Shown: positions 8,795-18,794, counted from the stretch's first letter. The stretch is 64,000 nt of DNA from Deltaproteobacteria bacterium HGW-Deltaproteobacteria-19 (GCA_002841865.1 PHBD01000010.1:30854-94853), one strand, 5' to 3'. The notes: generated by a model not told the origin, from the sequence alone. Made by a program: numbers and translations.

Positions 8795-11395
8795 GAGGGT
8801 GAGCTTGACGGCGTAGACCCGGTCCGGCTCCTCCACCCCGTTTGCCAGGTAAGTCACGTTGTCGGAAAAGCTGACCTTGATCTCCCAGCATTGCCGCCGG
8901 TATTGGACGCTGTATGTTCTCTCCACGTCCTTGTTGTCCAGGCGGTTCCGGCGTTGGATGTACATCACGTCCAGGGAAGGCGTGATCATCGCCTTGAGGG
9001 TCAGGTTCACCTCCTCCAGCGTATCCTTCGTGTACCGATACCCCACCGTCGCCGTATCTCCCCGCGCATCGTTCAATGACAGATCGTAATTGGTCTGCGT
9101 CCATCCTCCCGTGTTGACATCCAGTTTGTTTCGGGCGGCGAAGGTAAGGTAGGATATCGGCGTCAGGTCAAGTTCCATATCCACCACACTGAATGGCCGG
9201 TTTCCCTTTGTCCCCGTCTCCACCGTCCGCTTCGCCTCGATGATGTCGAACGTCTGCGCCAGTTTCAGACGGACCCATTCCTGGTAAGTTGTCTTGCCTG
9301 TTTTCAAATCCTTACGGCGGGCCGTAAGGGTGTTTGTCACGGCATATTGAACGGAGTTCTGCTCGCTGATTGCAGTGGCAAAATCAGGGAGATTCGTTTG
9401 GGATGTATTCGGGATGAAAGTGTAGATGACCTCCGGCTTGATGGCATGGCGAACCTTGTCAACACCAAGCAGATTGACGGCATAGATCTTCTGGACCTCC
9501 GTGGACACGGCGGCCCCCATCTGGAACAACTGCCTCTCGCCCTGACGGGTATCGGTGGTCAGGCTGACGTCGTCATCCCGGCTCCAGAACGTCCCCTGCC
9601 AGCTCATGTAGGGCGTAAACTGGAACCGGTTGAAGAGGGTCTTCGGCAGGGAGATGGTCGGCTTGATGTCCAGCAGGTGCCCCTTCTGCCCGGTGTTCCG
9701 GTAGAAGTAGTCGTAAACGCTGCCGAGTTCGAAATACAGCGGCGTTTGCAGAAGCTGCTGCTTCGTGGTTGTGAACGTGATTTCCGGGTAACGCTGCAGC
9801 GTTGCAGCGTTGGTGGACTTCGTGAAATCGTCGGTGTACCGGATGGCAGCCGTCAGATTGGCATTGGTCCAGTCCTTGACATAGCGGACAGTGGAATCCA
9901 ACTGGGTAAGGGATTCCGTCGCCAGGAAGGAGACTCTCCGGAAGCGGTCCGACTGATCGCTGGAGTAGGAGCTGAGAAAATAATTATGGGACGAGAAGTC
10001 CCGAAAGTACCAGGAATCGGAGACTTTGGCGATGTCCGCCCGGATGTAGCTCTGGTTGCTGAAGCGGGTCTCGTGATTCCACCAGAGGGCCCACCGGCGC
10101 TGTCCCGATGTCCAGTTCCGGCTCATGAAGCCCAGACTCTCGGTGACCTCTTTTCGGTCGCTGAGAACATCGCCGTAGATCGTGCCGAACGATCCGCCCG
10201 ATGTAACATAGCGGGTTTCCAGCCCTTCCTGAACTCCCCGTTTGGACATGAAGCGCGTATAAAGAGTTGCATCGATGTTCTTCGTCGCAGCCCAGTAGAA
10301 GGGTACCTGCACGTCCACGCCCAGTTTGTCTCTTGAATAGGACATGTAGGGCAGGAGGAAACCGGTCTGTCGGGTGGTCTTTGCCGGGAAAAGCAGAAAC
10401 GGGGTGTATATCACGGGCTTGTTCAATACCTCGAAACGCCCATGATAAATCTTGCCATACCCGTCGACGGTAACATCGAGTTCCCGACCGGTGAATCGCC
10501 AGTCAGGCTTTTCTCCATCGCAGGGCGTGGCCGACGCATTTTCCACCCAGTAGGTGGCTTCGGCCCGCTTTTCGATCCGGTCCCCCTGGATGTACATATG
10601 GTTCTTCGCCAGGAACAGGCGGCCTTTGTATATAACGCCCGTCTTGGCCTCGAGTTTGAGTTTCCCCCTGTCTCCCTCCAGGATGTCTCCGTCACCGAGG
10701 ACCAGCACGTTCCCTTCCGCCGAAGCCTCGTCGGTGATCCGGTCGATGCGGACCTTCTCCGCTACGAGGATCGTGCTGTCATAGGTGATGAAGACATTAC
10801 CCGTTGCCAGATACGCTTCGGGATCCTGCTCGTAGCCGAACTGGTCCGCCTCAACCTCAACGGGACCGGCCTTACCGACGGGCGGGGCAGTGCTTGTTTC
10901 ATCAGGGTACAGAACATGGCGCTGCGGTCCGCCCGCAACGGGACCGCTGTGCTCCGGCCGGGAAATGAAGAGGGGCAGATACCCCGTCCGGGTGACCATG
11001 AGTATAAACGGCTCGCCGTGGGGGCTGGAGATGGAGAAGCGGCCATCGCGGTCGGTCAGGACCCGGATTTCGGGTCTGTGAACCAGTTCCACCAGGGATT
11101 CCGCAAGGGGCTTTCCGAATGGATCCGTTACCGTTCCGGTGAAGGCTTCATGGGCTGCCGCCGTCGAGGATTCGCTTCCCGTGTCGGTCTTTTCCCGCTC
11201 CGTGGGCTGTCCTTCCGTCCGGTCACCCTTCGCTTCCGCCGCAGTTACAGCTTGCAAGGATTCCGGTTGAGGCCCTTCCGGAACAACGGCCGCAGGCGCC
11301 GCGGAAGCGACGGCCTTCAGGGGACATAAAAGATAAAAAAAGAGGAAAAGAAATAAGAAAAGCGGGATGATGCGTCTGGATTTGCCTGCACCCAT
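8783..11395 (-). CDS. lptD: LPS-assembly outer membrane protein LptD with N-terminal carboxypeptidase-regulatory-like domain
   Basis: LptD inserts lipopolysaccharide into the outer leaflet of the outer membrane. The start used (MGAGKSRRII) gives 870 residues with a hydrophobic signal segment at about 8-32. After a low-complexity linker, residues about 84-150 form a carboxypeptidase-regulatory-like beta sandwich (GTVTDPFGKPLAESLVELVH, DRDGRFSI, TRTGYLPL), which is not part of standard LptD. An OstA/LptA-like jellyroll follows from about 180 (YLATGNVFITYDSTILVAEK, GDGDILEGDRGKLKLE), and then the beta-barrel to the C-terminal Leu (YAVKLTLYGL). It lies downstream of folC with 48 bases between. 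LptE, the usual plug partner, is not nearby. Confidence 0.88.
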   Translation of the reverse strand: MGAGKSRRIIPLFLFLFLFFYLLCPLKAVASAAPAAVVPEGPQPESLQAVTAAEAKGDRTEGQPTEREKTDTGSESSTAAAHEAFTGTVTDPFGKPLAESLVELVHRPEIRVLTDRDGRFSISSPHGEPFILMVTRTGYLPLFISRPEHSGPVAGGPQRHVLYPDETSTAPPVGKAGPVEVEADQFGYEQDPEAYLATGNVFITYDSTILVAEKVRIDRITDEASAEGNVLVLGDGDILEGDRGKLKLEAKTGVIYKGRLFLAKNHMYIQGDRIEKRAEATYWVENASATPCDGEKPDWRFTGRELDVTVDGYGKIYHGRFEVLNKPVIYTPFLLFPAKTTRQTGFLLPYMSYSRDKLGVDVQVPFYWAATKNIDATLYTRFMSKRGVQEGLETRYVTSGGSFGTIYGDVLSDRKEVTESLGFMSRNWTSGQRRWALWWNHETRFSNQSYIRADIAKVSDSWYFRDFSSHNYFLSSYSSDQSDRFRRVSFLATESLTQLDSTVRYVKDWTNANLTAAIRYTDDFTKSTNAATLQRYPEITFTTTKQQLLQTPLYFELGSVYDYFYRNTGQKGHLLDIKPTISLPKTLFNRFQFTPYMSWQGTFWSRDDDVSLTTDTRQGERQLFQMGAAVSTEVQKIYAVNLLGVDKVRHAIKPEVIYTFIPNTSQTNLPDFATAISEQNSVQYAVTNTLTARRKDLKTGKTTYQEWVRLKLAQTFDIIEAKRTVETGTKGNRPFSVVDMELDLTPISYLTFAARNKLDVNTGGWTQTNYDLSLNDARGDTATVGYRYTKDTLEEVNLTLKAMITPSLDVMYIQRRNRLDNKDVERTYSVQYRRQCWEIKVSFSDNVTYLANGVEEPDRVYAVKLTLYGL

Positions 11396-11443
11396 GGGAC
11401 CCTGTTCCTGGTTGTAAGGGGATATCCTTGTACAATCCTGCAT

Positions 11444-12739
11444 TTACGGAGGGCTATCCGTATCATATTCTGCTGCAGGAGGGAACAGCTTTTTCATGGC
11501 GCCAACCAGATAGAGTGAGCCGGTCACACAGACCAGACCTTGATTCCCTGCTTTCTTCCGAGCCTTCTGCAAGCCCGCCTGCGGATCCGGGCAGACCTCA
11601 ACGGGAACCGATAACAGACGGGACGCGAGTTTCTGAAGCTCTTCCAGAGAGAGGCCGCGTTCCGACAGGGTTTCCGTGAGAATCACCCCCGAAGCCACGT
11701 TGCGCATTTTCTTCAGCATGGATGCAGCGTCCTTGTCCCCCAGCACCCCGAAAAGAAAGACAATGGGCCTGGCGGCCGCCTCCTCTTTCAAGGCCCGGCA
11801 GAGAACGGACATCGCTGCGGGATTGTGGGCCCCGTCGAGAATGACGGGCGGACTTCCTGGAATCGTTTCCATCCGTCCTTCCCAGCGGGTCATCGCCAGG
11901 CCGGATCGAATCGCCGCCCCGTCCACAGGAAAACCCCGATCGGCCATGACCTCCAGGGCTGCGAGGGCCAAAGCGGCATTATCGATCTGATGCCTGCCCC
12001 GGAGTGGACACGGCAGGAAGTGCTCCTGCCAAAGCCGGCCCTGGTAGGAGAATTTTCCCCGCCCCAGGGAACGGGCTTTGAACTCCTGACCCAGCCTGAG
12101 GATCGTCGCTTTTTTCTTCTGGCATGTCTCCTCCAGCACGCGCCGGACCGAAGCCTGGCGGACGCCTGTAATGCAGGTTCCTCCTTCACGGATTACTCCT
12201 GCTTTTTCCCCGGCAATATCACGGAGTGTCCTGCCCAGGTAGGCCGTGTGCTCCAGCCCGATGGTCGTAATCACGGACACGACCGGATTCGCGACCAGAT
12301 TGGTGGCGTCGAGCCTGCCGCCCATGCCCACCTCCAGAATGGCGACATCAGCGCCGGCCCGGCGGAATTCGAGAAACGCAACCGCAGTGACAAATTCAAA
12401 ATAGGTAAGGGTATCCTCTGCGAGCACCCTCCGGATCTCAAGGACATGGCGGCAGAAATTCTCCTCCTCAATCCAGTTGCCCGCAACCCGGATTCTCTCC
12501 CGCAGGTCCACCAGGTGAGGGGACGTGTAGAGACCAACGCGGAGCCCTGCGGCATGAAGAACGGATGCCATAACGGCGGCGACGGACCCCTTGCCGTTTG
12601 TACCCGCAATGATCACCGCAGGGCAGGCGTCCTGGGGACGGCCCAGGTGCTCCAGAACTCGGCACAGGCGACCGAGGCCCAGCCTGATACCCATTCCGCT
12701 GAGATATGCAAGATACCGGACGGCTTCCTGATAGGACAT
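11444..12739 (-). CDS. folC: Folylpolyglutamate / dihydrofolate synthase
   Basis: Adds glutamate to dihydropteroate and/or reduced folates with ATP. The product from the chosen ATG (MSYQEAVRYLAYLSGMGIRL) has 431 residues, normal for FolC. The Mur-ligase P-loop GTNGKGSVAAV is at about 46-56, followed by LYTSPHLVDLRERI, EVGMGGRLDATN and the central ligase motif ILDGAHNPAAM. A GTG 20 codons upstream is open but lies outside the conserved region. Whether it has both activities cannot be told from sequence. Confidence 0.95.
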   Translation of the reverse strand: MSYQEAVRYLAYLSGMGIRLGLGRLCRVLEHLGRPQDACPAVIIAGTNGKGSVAAVMASVLHAAGLRVGLYTSPHLVDLRERIRVAGNWIEEENFCRHVLEIRRVLAEDTLTYFEFVTAVAFLEFRRAGADVAILEVGMGGRLDATNLVANPVVSVITTIGLEHTAYLGRTLRDIAGEKAGVIREGGTCITGVRQASVRRVLEETCQKKKATILRLGQEFKARSLGRGKFSYQGRLWQEHFLPCPLRGRHQIDNAALALAALEVMADRGFPVDGAAIRSGLAMTRWEGRMETIPGSPPVILDGAHNPAAMSVLCRALKEEAAARPIVFLFGVLGDKDAASMLKKMRNVASGVILTETLSERGLSLEELQKLASRLLSVPVEVCPDPQAGLQKARKKAGNQGLVCVTGSLYLVGAMKKLFPPAAEYDTDSPP

Positions 12740-12841
12740 GATCACAAAGGACCGCTGGGAATGATAAGAAAAAAGCCATGAACCCGGCGGATAAAACACG
12801 CCAGCCCATGGCCTTCCTGAACCTGGTGATGATCTGCCCGG

Positions 12842-13096
12842 CTATTCGACCTTGAAGACCTCGTCGCCGGGTCGGACCCGATCGGCCACCTTGATGCCGA
12901 TGTAATCACCCGCTACGGCCTTTTCCACCTTCTGGTTGTTTACCTCCATGGAATCGATCGCCATCGTCAAATCGGTTGTGTGGCCAAAAAACTTGATGGA
13001 TTCCCCGACCTTGAGTTCCCCGTCCGTGATCTTGACGGCGGCGACGCTTGGCTTCGCAAAAAACTTCACAACTTCTCCAATCTTGATATCCGCCAT
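12842..13096 (-). CDS. EF-Tu/IF2 domain-2-like small protein
   Basis: An 84-residue single beta-barrel resembling domain 2 of translation GTPases. It shows VVKFFAKPSVAAVKITDGELKVG (20 residues from VVKF), then GESIKFFG, MEVNNQKVEKAVAGDYIGI and RVRPGDEVFKV, patterns found in EF-Tu/SelB/IF2 barrels. It has no G domain. The ribosome site GGAGG lies 4 bases from the ATG. Free-standing proteins of this kind are annotated elsewhere as translation elongation factor-like and are sometimes linked to U32 peptidases; none is seen here. It starts about 90 bases beyond the terminator of the ribosomal block. Confidence 0.75.
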   Translation of the reverse strand: MADIKIGEVVKFFAKPSVAAVKITDGELKVGESIKFFGHTTDLTMAIDSMEVNNQKVEKAVAGDYIGIKVADRVRPGDEVFKVE

Positions 13097-13183
13097 GGTA
13101 CCTCCTTTCGTCGGCTATCCTTTTCGGGATCAACCCGGTTTTTCCTGCGTTGGATAAGTATCTCCGAACCCGGAAAAAGACAA

Positions 13184-13217
13184 GAAAAAAAGAGGCAGGC
13201 TTGATCGGCCTGCCTCT
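13184..13217 (-). terminator. Strong intrinsic terminator ending the ribosomal block
   Basis: A perfect 10-bp stem (agaggcaggc 13191-13200 with gcctgcctct 13208-13217) with a 7-base loop. A run of seven A on the plus strand at 13185-13191 gives a U tract in the minus-strand RNA. It lies 50 bases after the rplQ stop. Confidence 0.9.
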
Positions 13218-13267
13218 CGTCAGTTCTCAGGGCAACCATCCGACCGGAACTGTCCGGCCGCGTTTCA

Positions 13268-13681
13268 TCAGGCGGTTTTCTGCTTGCCCTTCTGGGTCTT
13301 CTTGGCCTTCTGGGCCTTTTCCTTCTCTCCCCCGACGAATTCGATGAGGGCCATGGGGGCATTGTCGCCGGTCCTGTAACCGGTCTTCACGATTCTTGTG
13401 TAGCCGCCCTTGCGCTCCTTGAATCTTGACGAGATCTGCTCGAATAACTTCTCCACGACATCCCGGTCCCGCACATAGGCCAGAGCTTGCCGCCGGGCAT
13501 GGAGATCACCCCGTTTTCCCAGGGTGACCATCTTCTCCGCGACACGCCGCAGTTCCTTCGCCTTGATGTCCGTTGTCTCGATCTTCTCGTATTTCAAGAA
13601 GGACGTAACCATGTTGCGGAACATGGCTTTCCGGTGGCTGGATGTTCTTCCAAGTTTCGTTGTCAGTTTCCGGTGACGCAT
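13268..13681 (-). CDS. rplQ: 50S ribosomal protein bL17
   Basis: The 137-residue product begins [20 protein letters not shown] and contains [21 protein letters not shown], diagnostic of bL17 near the peptide exit tunnel. The C-terminal 20 residues are a Lys-rich tail ([16 protein letters not shown]) longer than in enterobacteria. It is the last gene of the alpha cluster, 27 bases after rpoA. Confidence 0.97.
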   Translation of the reverse strand: MRHRKLTTKLGRTSSHRKAMFRNMVTSFLKYEKIETTDIKAKELRRVAEKMVTLGKRGDLHARRQALAYVRDRDVVEKLFEQISSRFKERKGGYTRIVKTGYRTGDNAPMALIEFVGGEKEKAQKAKKTQKGKQKTA

Positions 13682-13708
13682 GAGTCCGGTCCTTTCCTCG
13701 ACGGATGG

Positions 13709-14725
13709 TTAACTGTCCCGGCCCCCGCCTAGCTCATCCGCTTCGGCGGCCCGGTTCCAGGGTGGGAATTCGAGTTTCATCCCGAAATTGAGGCCCATTT
13801 CGTCCAGAATCGTCTTGATTTCGTTGAGCGATTTCCTTCCGAAATTCTTAGTCTTGAGCATCTCCGCTTCCGACTTCTGGACAAGCTCCCCGATGAGTTT
13901 GATGCCTGCGTTCTTCAGGCAGTTGGCAGAACGCACGGAGAGTTCCATGTCGTCAACGCTGCGGAGCAGCATTTCGTTGACATCCCGCTCCGGTTCCTGC
14001 GCGGGCGCCTCCTCTTCCTCCACCTCGTCGAAATTGATGAAGGTGTCCAGCTGATCCTTGAGGATCTTTGCGGCATACGCCACGGCGTCCTCAGGCAGGA
14101 CACTCCCGTCGGTCCATACTTCCAGGATCAGTTTGTCGTAATCCGCTACCTGGCCCACACGGGCGTAAGTTACGGTATAATTGATCTTCTTCATCGGCGA
14201 GAAGATGGCGTCAATGTTGATCGTCCCTTCCGGCTGATCGACATCCCGCTCCCGCTTCGCCGGGACATATCCCTTCCCCATCTTCACGACCATGGAGGCC
14301 TTAAACGGCGCCTCCCCCGACAGGGTGGCGATATAATGCTCCGGATTGAGCACCTCTACCGTTCCGTCCGTTGTGAGGTCCGCCGCCGTGACGGTTCCAC
14401 CCTTCGAGCGGTCAATGGTTACTGTTCGGGGACCATCCCCGTGCATCTTGAAACGGACACCTTTAATGTTGAGGATGATGTCCGTTACATCCTCTTTTAC
14501 ACCCGGAATTGTGTCAAATTCATGAAGGACACCGTCGAACTTTACGGAAACAACCGCCGCTCCCTGAATGGATGACAGGAGCACCCTTCGCAGGGCGTTG
14601 CCCAGCGTGATGCCGAATCCTCTCTCCAAGGGCTGGCAGGTGAACTCTCCATAGGAACGGGTATGCGTGCCCTCATCGCACTCGATACGCTTGGGCCGTA
14701 TCAGACTGCGCCAATTGCTTTGCAT
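13709..14725 (-). CDS. rpoA: RNA polymerase alpha subunit
   Basis: The 338-residue product from the ATG of [15 protein letters not shown] has the alpha N-terminal dimerization domain ([33 protein letters not shown]). A flexible linker and the alphaCTD follow ([42 protein letters not shown]), which bind UP elements and activators. An upstream in-frame ATG 13 codons earlier is not in the conserved region. It sits between rpsD and rplQ, the standard alpha-operon position. Confidence 0.97.
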   Translation of the reverse strand: MQSNWRSLIRPKRIECDEGTHTRSYGEFTCQPLERGFGITLGNALRRVLLSSIQGAAVVSVKFDGVLHEFDTIPGVKEDVTDIILNIKGVRFKMHGDGPRTVTIDRSKGGTVTAADLTTDGTVEVLNPEHYIATLSGEAPFKASMVVKMGKGYVPAKRERDVDQPEGTINIDAIFSPMKKINYTVTYARVGQVADYDKLILEVWTDGSVLPEDAVAYAAKILKDQLDTFINFDEVEEEEAPAQEPERDVNEMLLRSVDDMELSVRSANCLKNAGIKLIGELVQKSEAEMLKTKNFGRKSLNEIKTILDEMGLNFGMKLEFPPWNRAAEADELGGGRDS

Positions 14726-14770
14726 AGACGTGATTTCCTTTCCGCCATTTTCAAGCCAAGTCATCAGCTG

Positions 14771-15397
14771 TTATTTCGAATACAACTCGACGACCAGCTG
14801 CTCCTGTACGGGCATGGTGAGTTCTTCTCGGCTGGGAAGAGCTTTGACGCCCCCCCGGAAGTTCTCCTTATCCAGTTCCAACCAGGTAGGAACTCCCCGC
14901 CTGGCTACCGTCTCCATGGCCTCTACAATCCTTTCAACTTTTCGGCTTCCCTCTCGAACTTCGATCGAGTCGCCTGCTTTGACAAGGTATGAAGGAATAT
15001 TGACCGGCTTGGAGTTCACCAGGAAATGGTTGTGCCGGACCATCTGGCGAGCCTCTGTTCGTGAAGTGGCAAATCCCATCCTGAAAGCCATATTATCCAA
15101 TCGGCGCTCCAGAAGAACCAGAAGGTTGGTTCCGGTAATTCCTTTCTGTCGATCTGCCATCTCGAAATAGCCGCGGAACTGCTTCTCCAACACCCCATAC
15201 ATCCTCTTGAGCTTCTGCTTCTCCCTCAACTGGACGCCGTAATCGGAGAATTTTTTCCGAATCTGACCGTGCTCGCCCGGTGCATAGCCACGCCTTTCAT
15301 AGGCGCACTTTTCGCTGTAACAACGGTCTCCCTTGAGGTAAAGCTTCAGTCCCTCTCTCCGGCACCGCCTGCATGCGGATTCCGTATATCTCGCCAA
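14771..15397 (-). CDS. rpsD: 30S ribosomal protein uS4, zinc-binding type
   Basis: The 208-residue product contains four cysteines (9, 12, 26, 31) that form the zinc site of the C+ type of S4, plus the S4 RNA-binding domain ([39 protein letters not shown]). The start codon is TTG, supported by GGGAGG 5 bases upstream and by the conserved MARYTES start. S4 nucleates 16S rRNA folding and in other bacteria represses its operon; a leader structure was not resolved here. Confidence 0.96.
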   Translation of the reverse strand: MARYTESACRRCRREGLKLYLKGDRCYSEKCAYERRGYAPGEHGQIRKKFSDYGVQLREKQKLKRMYGVLEKQFRGYFEMADRQKGITGTNLLVLLERRLDNMAFRMGFATSRTEARQMVRHNHFLVNSKPVNIPSYLVKAGDSIEVREGSRKVERIVEAMETVARRGVPTWLELDKENFRGGVKALPSREELTMPVQEQLVVELYSK

Positions 15398-15463
15398 CGG
15401 TTCCTCCCTCAGCTCATCTGCTAATGTTAATGGAAATCTGCCTGGACGAATCTCACCCAGGTC

Positions 15464-15856
15464 TTACACACGCCGCCTCTTGGGCGGACGGCATCCGTTA
15501 TGTGGGATCGGGGTGACATCCCTGATCAGGCTGATGTTCAAACCTGCAACCTGGAGAGCCCTGAGTGCCGACTCCCGACCAGCACCGGGACCACGTACAT
15601 ACACCTGAACGGTTCTCATCCCGTGTTCCTTAGCCTTTTTAACTGCGTCTTCCGCCGCCATCTGCGCCGCGAAGGGCGTGCTCTTCCGGGAACCCTTGAA
15701 ACCCTGAACTCCCGCAGAGGACCAGGCGATCACGTTCCCGCTGAGGTCAGTAATGGTGATGATGGTGTTATTGAACGTCGACTGGATATGGGCCACCCCT
15801 TCCGCAATGTTCTTTTTTTCCTTCTTCTTGCCCGTCTTTCGCGCTGGCCTAGCCAT
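15464..15856 (-). CDS. rpsK: 30S ribosomal protein uS11
   Basis: The 130-residue product has [55 protein letters not shown] and ends with the [13 protein letters not shown] tail typical of bacterial uS11. It has an ATG start. It lies between rpsM and rpsD in the alpha cluster. Confidence 0.97.
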   Translation of the reverse strand: MARPARKTGKKKEKKNIAEGVAHIQSTFNNTIITITDLSGNVIAWSSAGVQGFKGSRKSTPFAAQMAAEDAVKKAKEHGMRTVQVYVRGPGAGRESALRALQVAGLNISLIRDVTPIPHNGCRPPKRRRV

Positions 15857-15880
15857 GATTCCTCCGTGAGCGCTTTGTCG

Positions 15881-16249
15881 CTACTTTTTCTTGGCCCCGA
15901 CGCCTCGCCTGGGACCTTTCCGGCTCCTTGCGTTTGTTCGGGTACGCTGTCCCCGTACGGGCAGTCCCTTCCTGTGCCTCAAACCGCGGTAGGAACCCAA
16001 ATCCATCAGCCTCTTGATGGCCATGGATATATCCCTGCGAAGATCGCCCTCTACCTTGTGTTCCCGGTCGATAATATTCCGGATGGCGGTAATCTCCGCG
16101 TCCGCGAGTACATCCGTCTTGGTCTCGGGAGCTATCCCCGCTTCCTTGAGGATCTGCAGGGACTTCGTCCGACCGATGCCATAGATGTAGGTCAGGGCAA
16201 TCTCCATCCGCTTGTTTTTCGGCAAATCCACTCCGGCAATGCGCGCCAC
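15881..16249 (-). CDS. rpsM: 30S ribosomal protein uS13
   Basis: The 122-residue product begins [20 protein letters not shown] and ends with the basic [20 protein letters not shown] tail that contacts the P-site tRNA. The start codon is GTG, 7 bases after AGG. It begins just after rpmJ and heads the alpha cluster. Confidence 0.97.
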   Translation of the reverse strand: MARIAGVDLPKNKRMEIALTYIYGIGRTKSLQILKEAGIAPETKTDVLADAEITAIRNIIDREHKVEGDLRRDISMAIKRLMDLGSYRGLRHRKGLPVRGQRTRTNARSRKGPRRGVGAKKK

Positions 16250-16269
16250 TGAAAACCTCCTGGTACGAA

Positions 16270-16383
16270 TTATCCCTGACGCTGCTTATGCTTCGGATTC
16301 TCACAGATGACCCTGAGCACGCCACGCCTCTTGACGATCTTGCATTTATCACAGATTTTCTTCACGGAAGACCGTACTTTCAC
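16270..16383 (-). CDS. rpmJ: 50S ribosomal protein bL36, zinc type
   Basis: This 37-codon gene was found by translating the gap between infA and rpsM. The protein begins [20 protein letters not shown] and ends [11 protein letters not shown]. The zinc ligands Cys11, Cys14, Cys27 and His32 are all present (C+ type). The start codon is GTG, preceded by GGGAGGGAG at normal spacing. Its position between infA and rpsM is the canonical one. Confidence 0.95.
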   Translation of the reverse strand: MKVRSSVKKICDKCKIVKRRGVLRVICENPKHKQRQG

Positions 16384-16446
16384 GACACTCCCTCCCTGCT
16401 GTCAGATTCCCTGTCGTTTTTCGATCCGGGGCGATCCGCCAGCCTT

Positions 16447-16665
16447 TCATTTTGCCCGGTATATGATCCTTCCCCTGGTCAGGTCATATGGTGAAAGCTC
16501 CACGGTGACCCGGTCCCCCGGTAGAATCTTGATAAAATGCATCCGCATCTTTCCGGAAATGTGGGCCAGAACGCGATGACCGTTCTCCAGCTCCACCCGG
16601 AACATGGCGTTTGGCAAGGGTTCAACGACCCGGCCTTCCACCTCTATGGATTCTTCCTTTGCCAT
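16447..16665 (-). CDS. infA: Translation initiation factor IF-1
   Basis: The 72-residue OB-fold protein ([20 protein letters not shown], then [20 protein letters not shown] and [11 protein letters not shown]) binds the A site of the 30S subunit during initiation. Its length is exactly typical. It lies between map and rpmJ as in many bacteria. Confidence 0.97.
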   Translation of the reverse strand: MAKEESIEVEGRVVEPLPNAMFRVELENGHRVLAHISGKMRMHFIKILPGDRVTVELSPYDLTRGRIIYRAK

Positions 16666-16710
16666 GTCTCCGTACCGGCTCCTTCAAATCCTCTGCTGAA
16701 GAGTCCGCTC

Positions 16711-17460
16711 TCAATGAATGCGGCTCAAGATCACGGGACCGTTTTTCGTAATGGCGATAGAATGTTCGAAGTGAGCGGACAGCCTTCCGTCCGCTGTTAC
16801 AACCGTCCATCCATCGTTCATCACCCGAACCCGCCATCCCCCCTGATTAACCATGGGTTCGATGGCAAGCACCATTCCCGCCTTTAACTCAATCCCGCGC
16901 TTCTCTATTCCGTAGTTCGGAATCTGAGGTTCCTCGTGAAGTGTCTTGCCGATTCCATGACCGACAAAGTCTCTCACGACAGAAAAGCCTGCGTTCTCCA
17001 CATGTTTCTGAATGGCCGCGGAAATATCACCCAGTCGCTGACCACTTCTTGCTTGTTCAATCCCCTTATAAAGGCACTCTTCTGTTACACGAATAAGTTT
17101 TTTTGCCTCTTCGGAAACCTCACCCACGGGAACCGTAATGGCAGCATCGCCGTAGTAACCCTTGTACAGGGCTCCGAAGTCCAGTCCGACAATGTCACCC
17201 TCCCGGAGAATCCGGTCCGACGGCATCCCGTGGACTACCTCTGCGTTTACGGAGGCACAGAGAGAGAAAGGGTAGCCCCTGTATCCCTTGAAGGCCGGCT
17301 TCGCACCCCTTTTCCTTGTAAGCATTTCCGAGTGACGGTCCAACTCCCGGGTCGTGATCCCCGGTTTTATCATTTTCTCCAGTTCGCTGAGTATCTCCGC
17401 CACAATCTGATTGGCGCCTCGGATAGTCTCGATTTCTTCCGGCGATTTCAGGATAACCAT
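16711..17460 (-). CDS. map: Type I methionine aminopeptidase
   Basis: Removes the initiator Met from nascent proteins. The 249-residue product has the metal ligands in GLDFGALYKGYYGDAA (two Asp), GHGIGKTLHEEPQIPN (His), AIEPMVNQG (Glu) and SAHFEHSIAIT (Glu). It lies directly after secY with 24 bases between. In many bacteria adk separates the two, and here it is absent. Confidence 0.96.
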   Translation of the reverse strand: MVILKSPEEIETIRGANQIVAEILSELEKMIKPGITTRELDRHSEMLTRKRGAKPAFKGYRGYPFSLCASVNAEVVHGMPSDRILREGDIVGLDFGALYKGYYGDAAITVPVGEVSEEAKKLIRVTEECLYKGIEQARSGQRLGDISAAIQKHVENAGFSVVRDFVGHGIGKTLHEEPQIPNYGIEKRGIELKAGMVLAIEPMVNQGGWRVRVMNDGWTVVTADGRLSAHFEHSIAITKNGPVILSRIH

Positions 17461-17484
17461 AACAGCCGTCGAAACTTTCTGGTC

Positions 17485-18792
17485 TCAACGCCGCTTGGCC
17501 AGACGGCCTTTTTTCAGGAATCCTTCGTACTGCCGTGTCAGAAGGTGCGTCTCGATCTGACCGGCCGTATCCAGGGCTACACCAACCACAATCAACAAAG
17601 CCGTCCCACCAAAATAGAAAGGAACGTTGAAGTTACTAATCAGAATGCTCGGCAGCACGCAAACCGCAGAAACATAAATCGCGCCTCCGAAGGTCAGCCT
17701 CGACAGTACGGCATCGATATATTCGGCCGTTTTCTTTCCCGGTCGGATTCCGGGAATGTACCCGCCGTATTTCTTTATGTTATCCGCAACATCAACGGGA
17801 TTGAAGACAACCGCCGTATAAAAATAACAGAAGAAAACGATGAAACCTATATACAGAAGTTCGTAAGCCATCCTACCCGGAACAAGAGCATCTGAAACGA
17901 CTTTCATCCAGGGATGGGCGATGAAGTTGGCCAGTGTCGCCGGAAACATGATGATGGAGGACGCAAAAATCGGCGGGATAACGCCGGCCGTATTTACTTT
18001 GAGCGGGAGGTGCGTTGTCTGCCCACCGTAAACCTTTCTCCCCACAACCCGTTTCGCGTACTGGATTGGAATTCTCCTTTGCGCACTCTCCACAAACACG
18101 ATTACGCCAACCACACCGACCATCAAAATGATTAGCAGGAGAATGAAGAAAACTCCCATTTCACCGCTGGAGAGCAGGCGGAATGTGTTGAAGATCGCTG
18201 CCGGAGCCCGGCAAACGATCCCGGCAAAAATGATCAGCGAGATCCCGTTACCGATTCCCCGTTCCGTAATCTGTTCCCCCAGCCACATGATAAATGCAGT
18301 GCCTGCCGTGAGGGTGATCATGGTCATGAGGCGGAATCCCCACCCAGGATCGAGGACGATAGAGGCACCATTGGGGCCGGCCATGCTCTCGAGTCCCACC
18401 GCGATTCCGAAGCCCTGAATTATGCTCAGCAGTACTGTCCCGTAACGGGTATACTGGGTGATTTTTCTTCTTCCCGCCTCCCCCTCCTTGGAAAGCCTCT
18501 CCAGATGAGGAATGGCAATGGTCAGAAGCTGCAATATGATGGAGGAACTGATATAGGGCATGATGCCCAGCGAGAACACGGAGAAATTGCTCAGTGCTCC
18601 TCCGGCAAACATGTCAAAGAGCCCCAGGAGTGAACCCCTGGCTTGTTCGAAAAACGCAGCCAGCGCTACAGAATCAATTCCGGGGGTTGGGACATGAGCC
18701 CCGATCCGGTAAACCGACAACAGCAAAAAGCTGATGAGGATCCTTTTCTGGAGTTCCGGGATCTTCGGGATATTTGAGAACCCGCCTAACAA
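17485..18792 (-). CDS. secY: Protein translocase subunit SecY
   Basis: The channel subunit of the SecYEG translocon, 435 residues with about ten hydrophobic segments. Conserved stretches include YRIGAHVPTPGID in the first loop, the plug region after FDMFAGGALSNFSVFSLGI, and GYIPGIRPGKKTAEYID and GGTALLIVVGVALDT near the end. The start codon is TTG, 2 bases after the rplO stop. It is supported by a GAGGGGG ribosome site inside rplO and by the family N-terminus (GGFSNIPKIPEL). Confidence 0.95.
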   Translation of the reverse strand: MLGGFSNIPKIPELQKRILISFLLLSVYRIGAHVPTPGIDSVALAAFFEQARGSLLGLFDMFAGGALSNFSVFSLGIMPYISSSIILQLLTIAIPHLERLSKEGEAGRRKITQYTRYGTVLLSIIQGFGIAVGLESMAGPNGASIVLDPGWGFRLMTMITLTAGTAFIMWLGEQITERGIGNGISLIIFAGIVCRAPAAIFNTFRLLSSGEMGVFFILLLIILMVGVVGVIVFVESAQRRIPIQYAKRVVGRKVYGGQTTHLPLKVNTAGVIPPIFASSIIMFPATLANFIAHPWMKVVSDALVPGRMAYELLYIGFIVFFCYFYTAVVFNPVDVADNIKKYGGYIPGIRPGKKTAEYIDAVLSRLTFGGAIYVSAVCVLPSILISNFNVPFYFGGTALLIVVGVALDTAGQIETHLLTRQYEGFLKKGRLAKRR

Positions 18793-18794
18793 GA

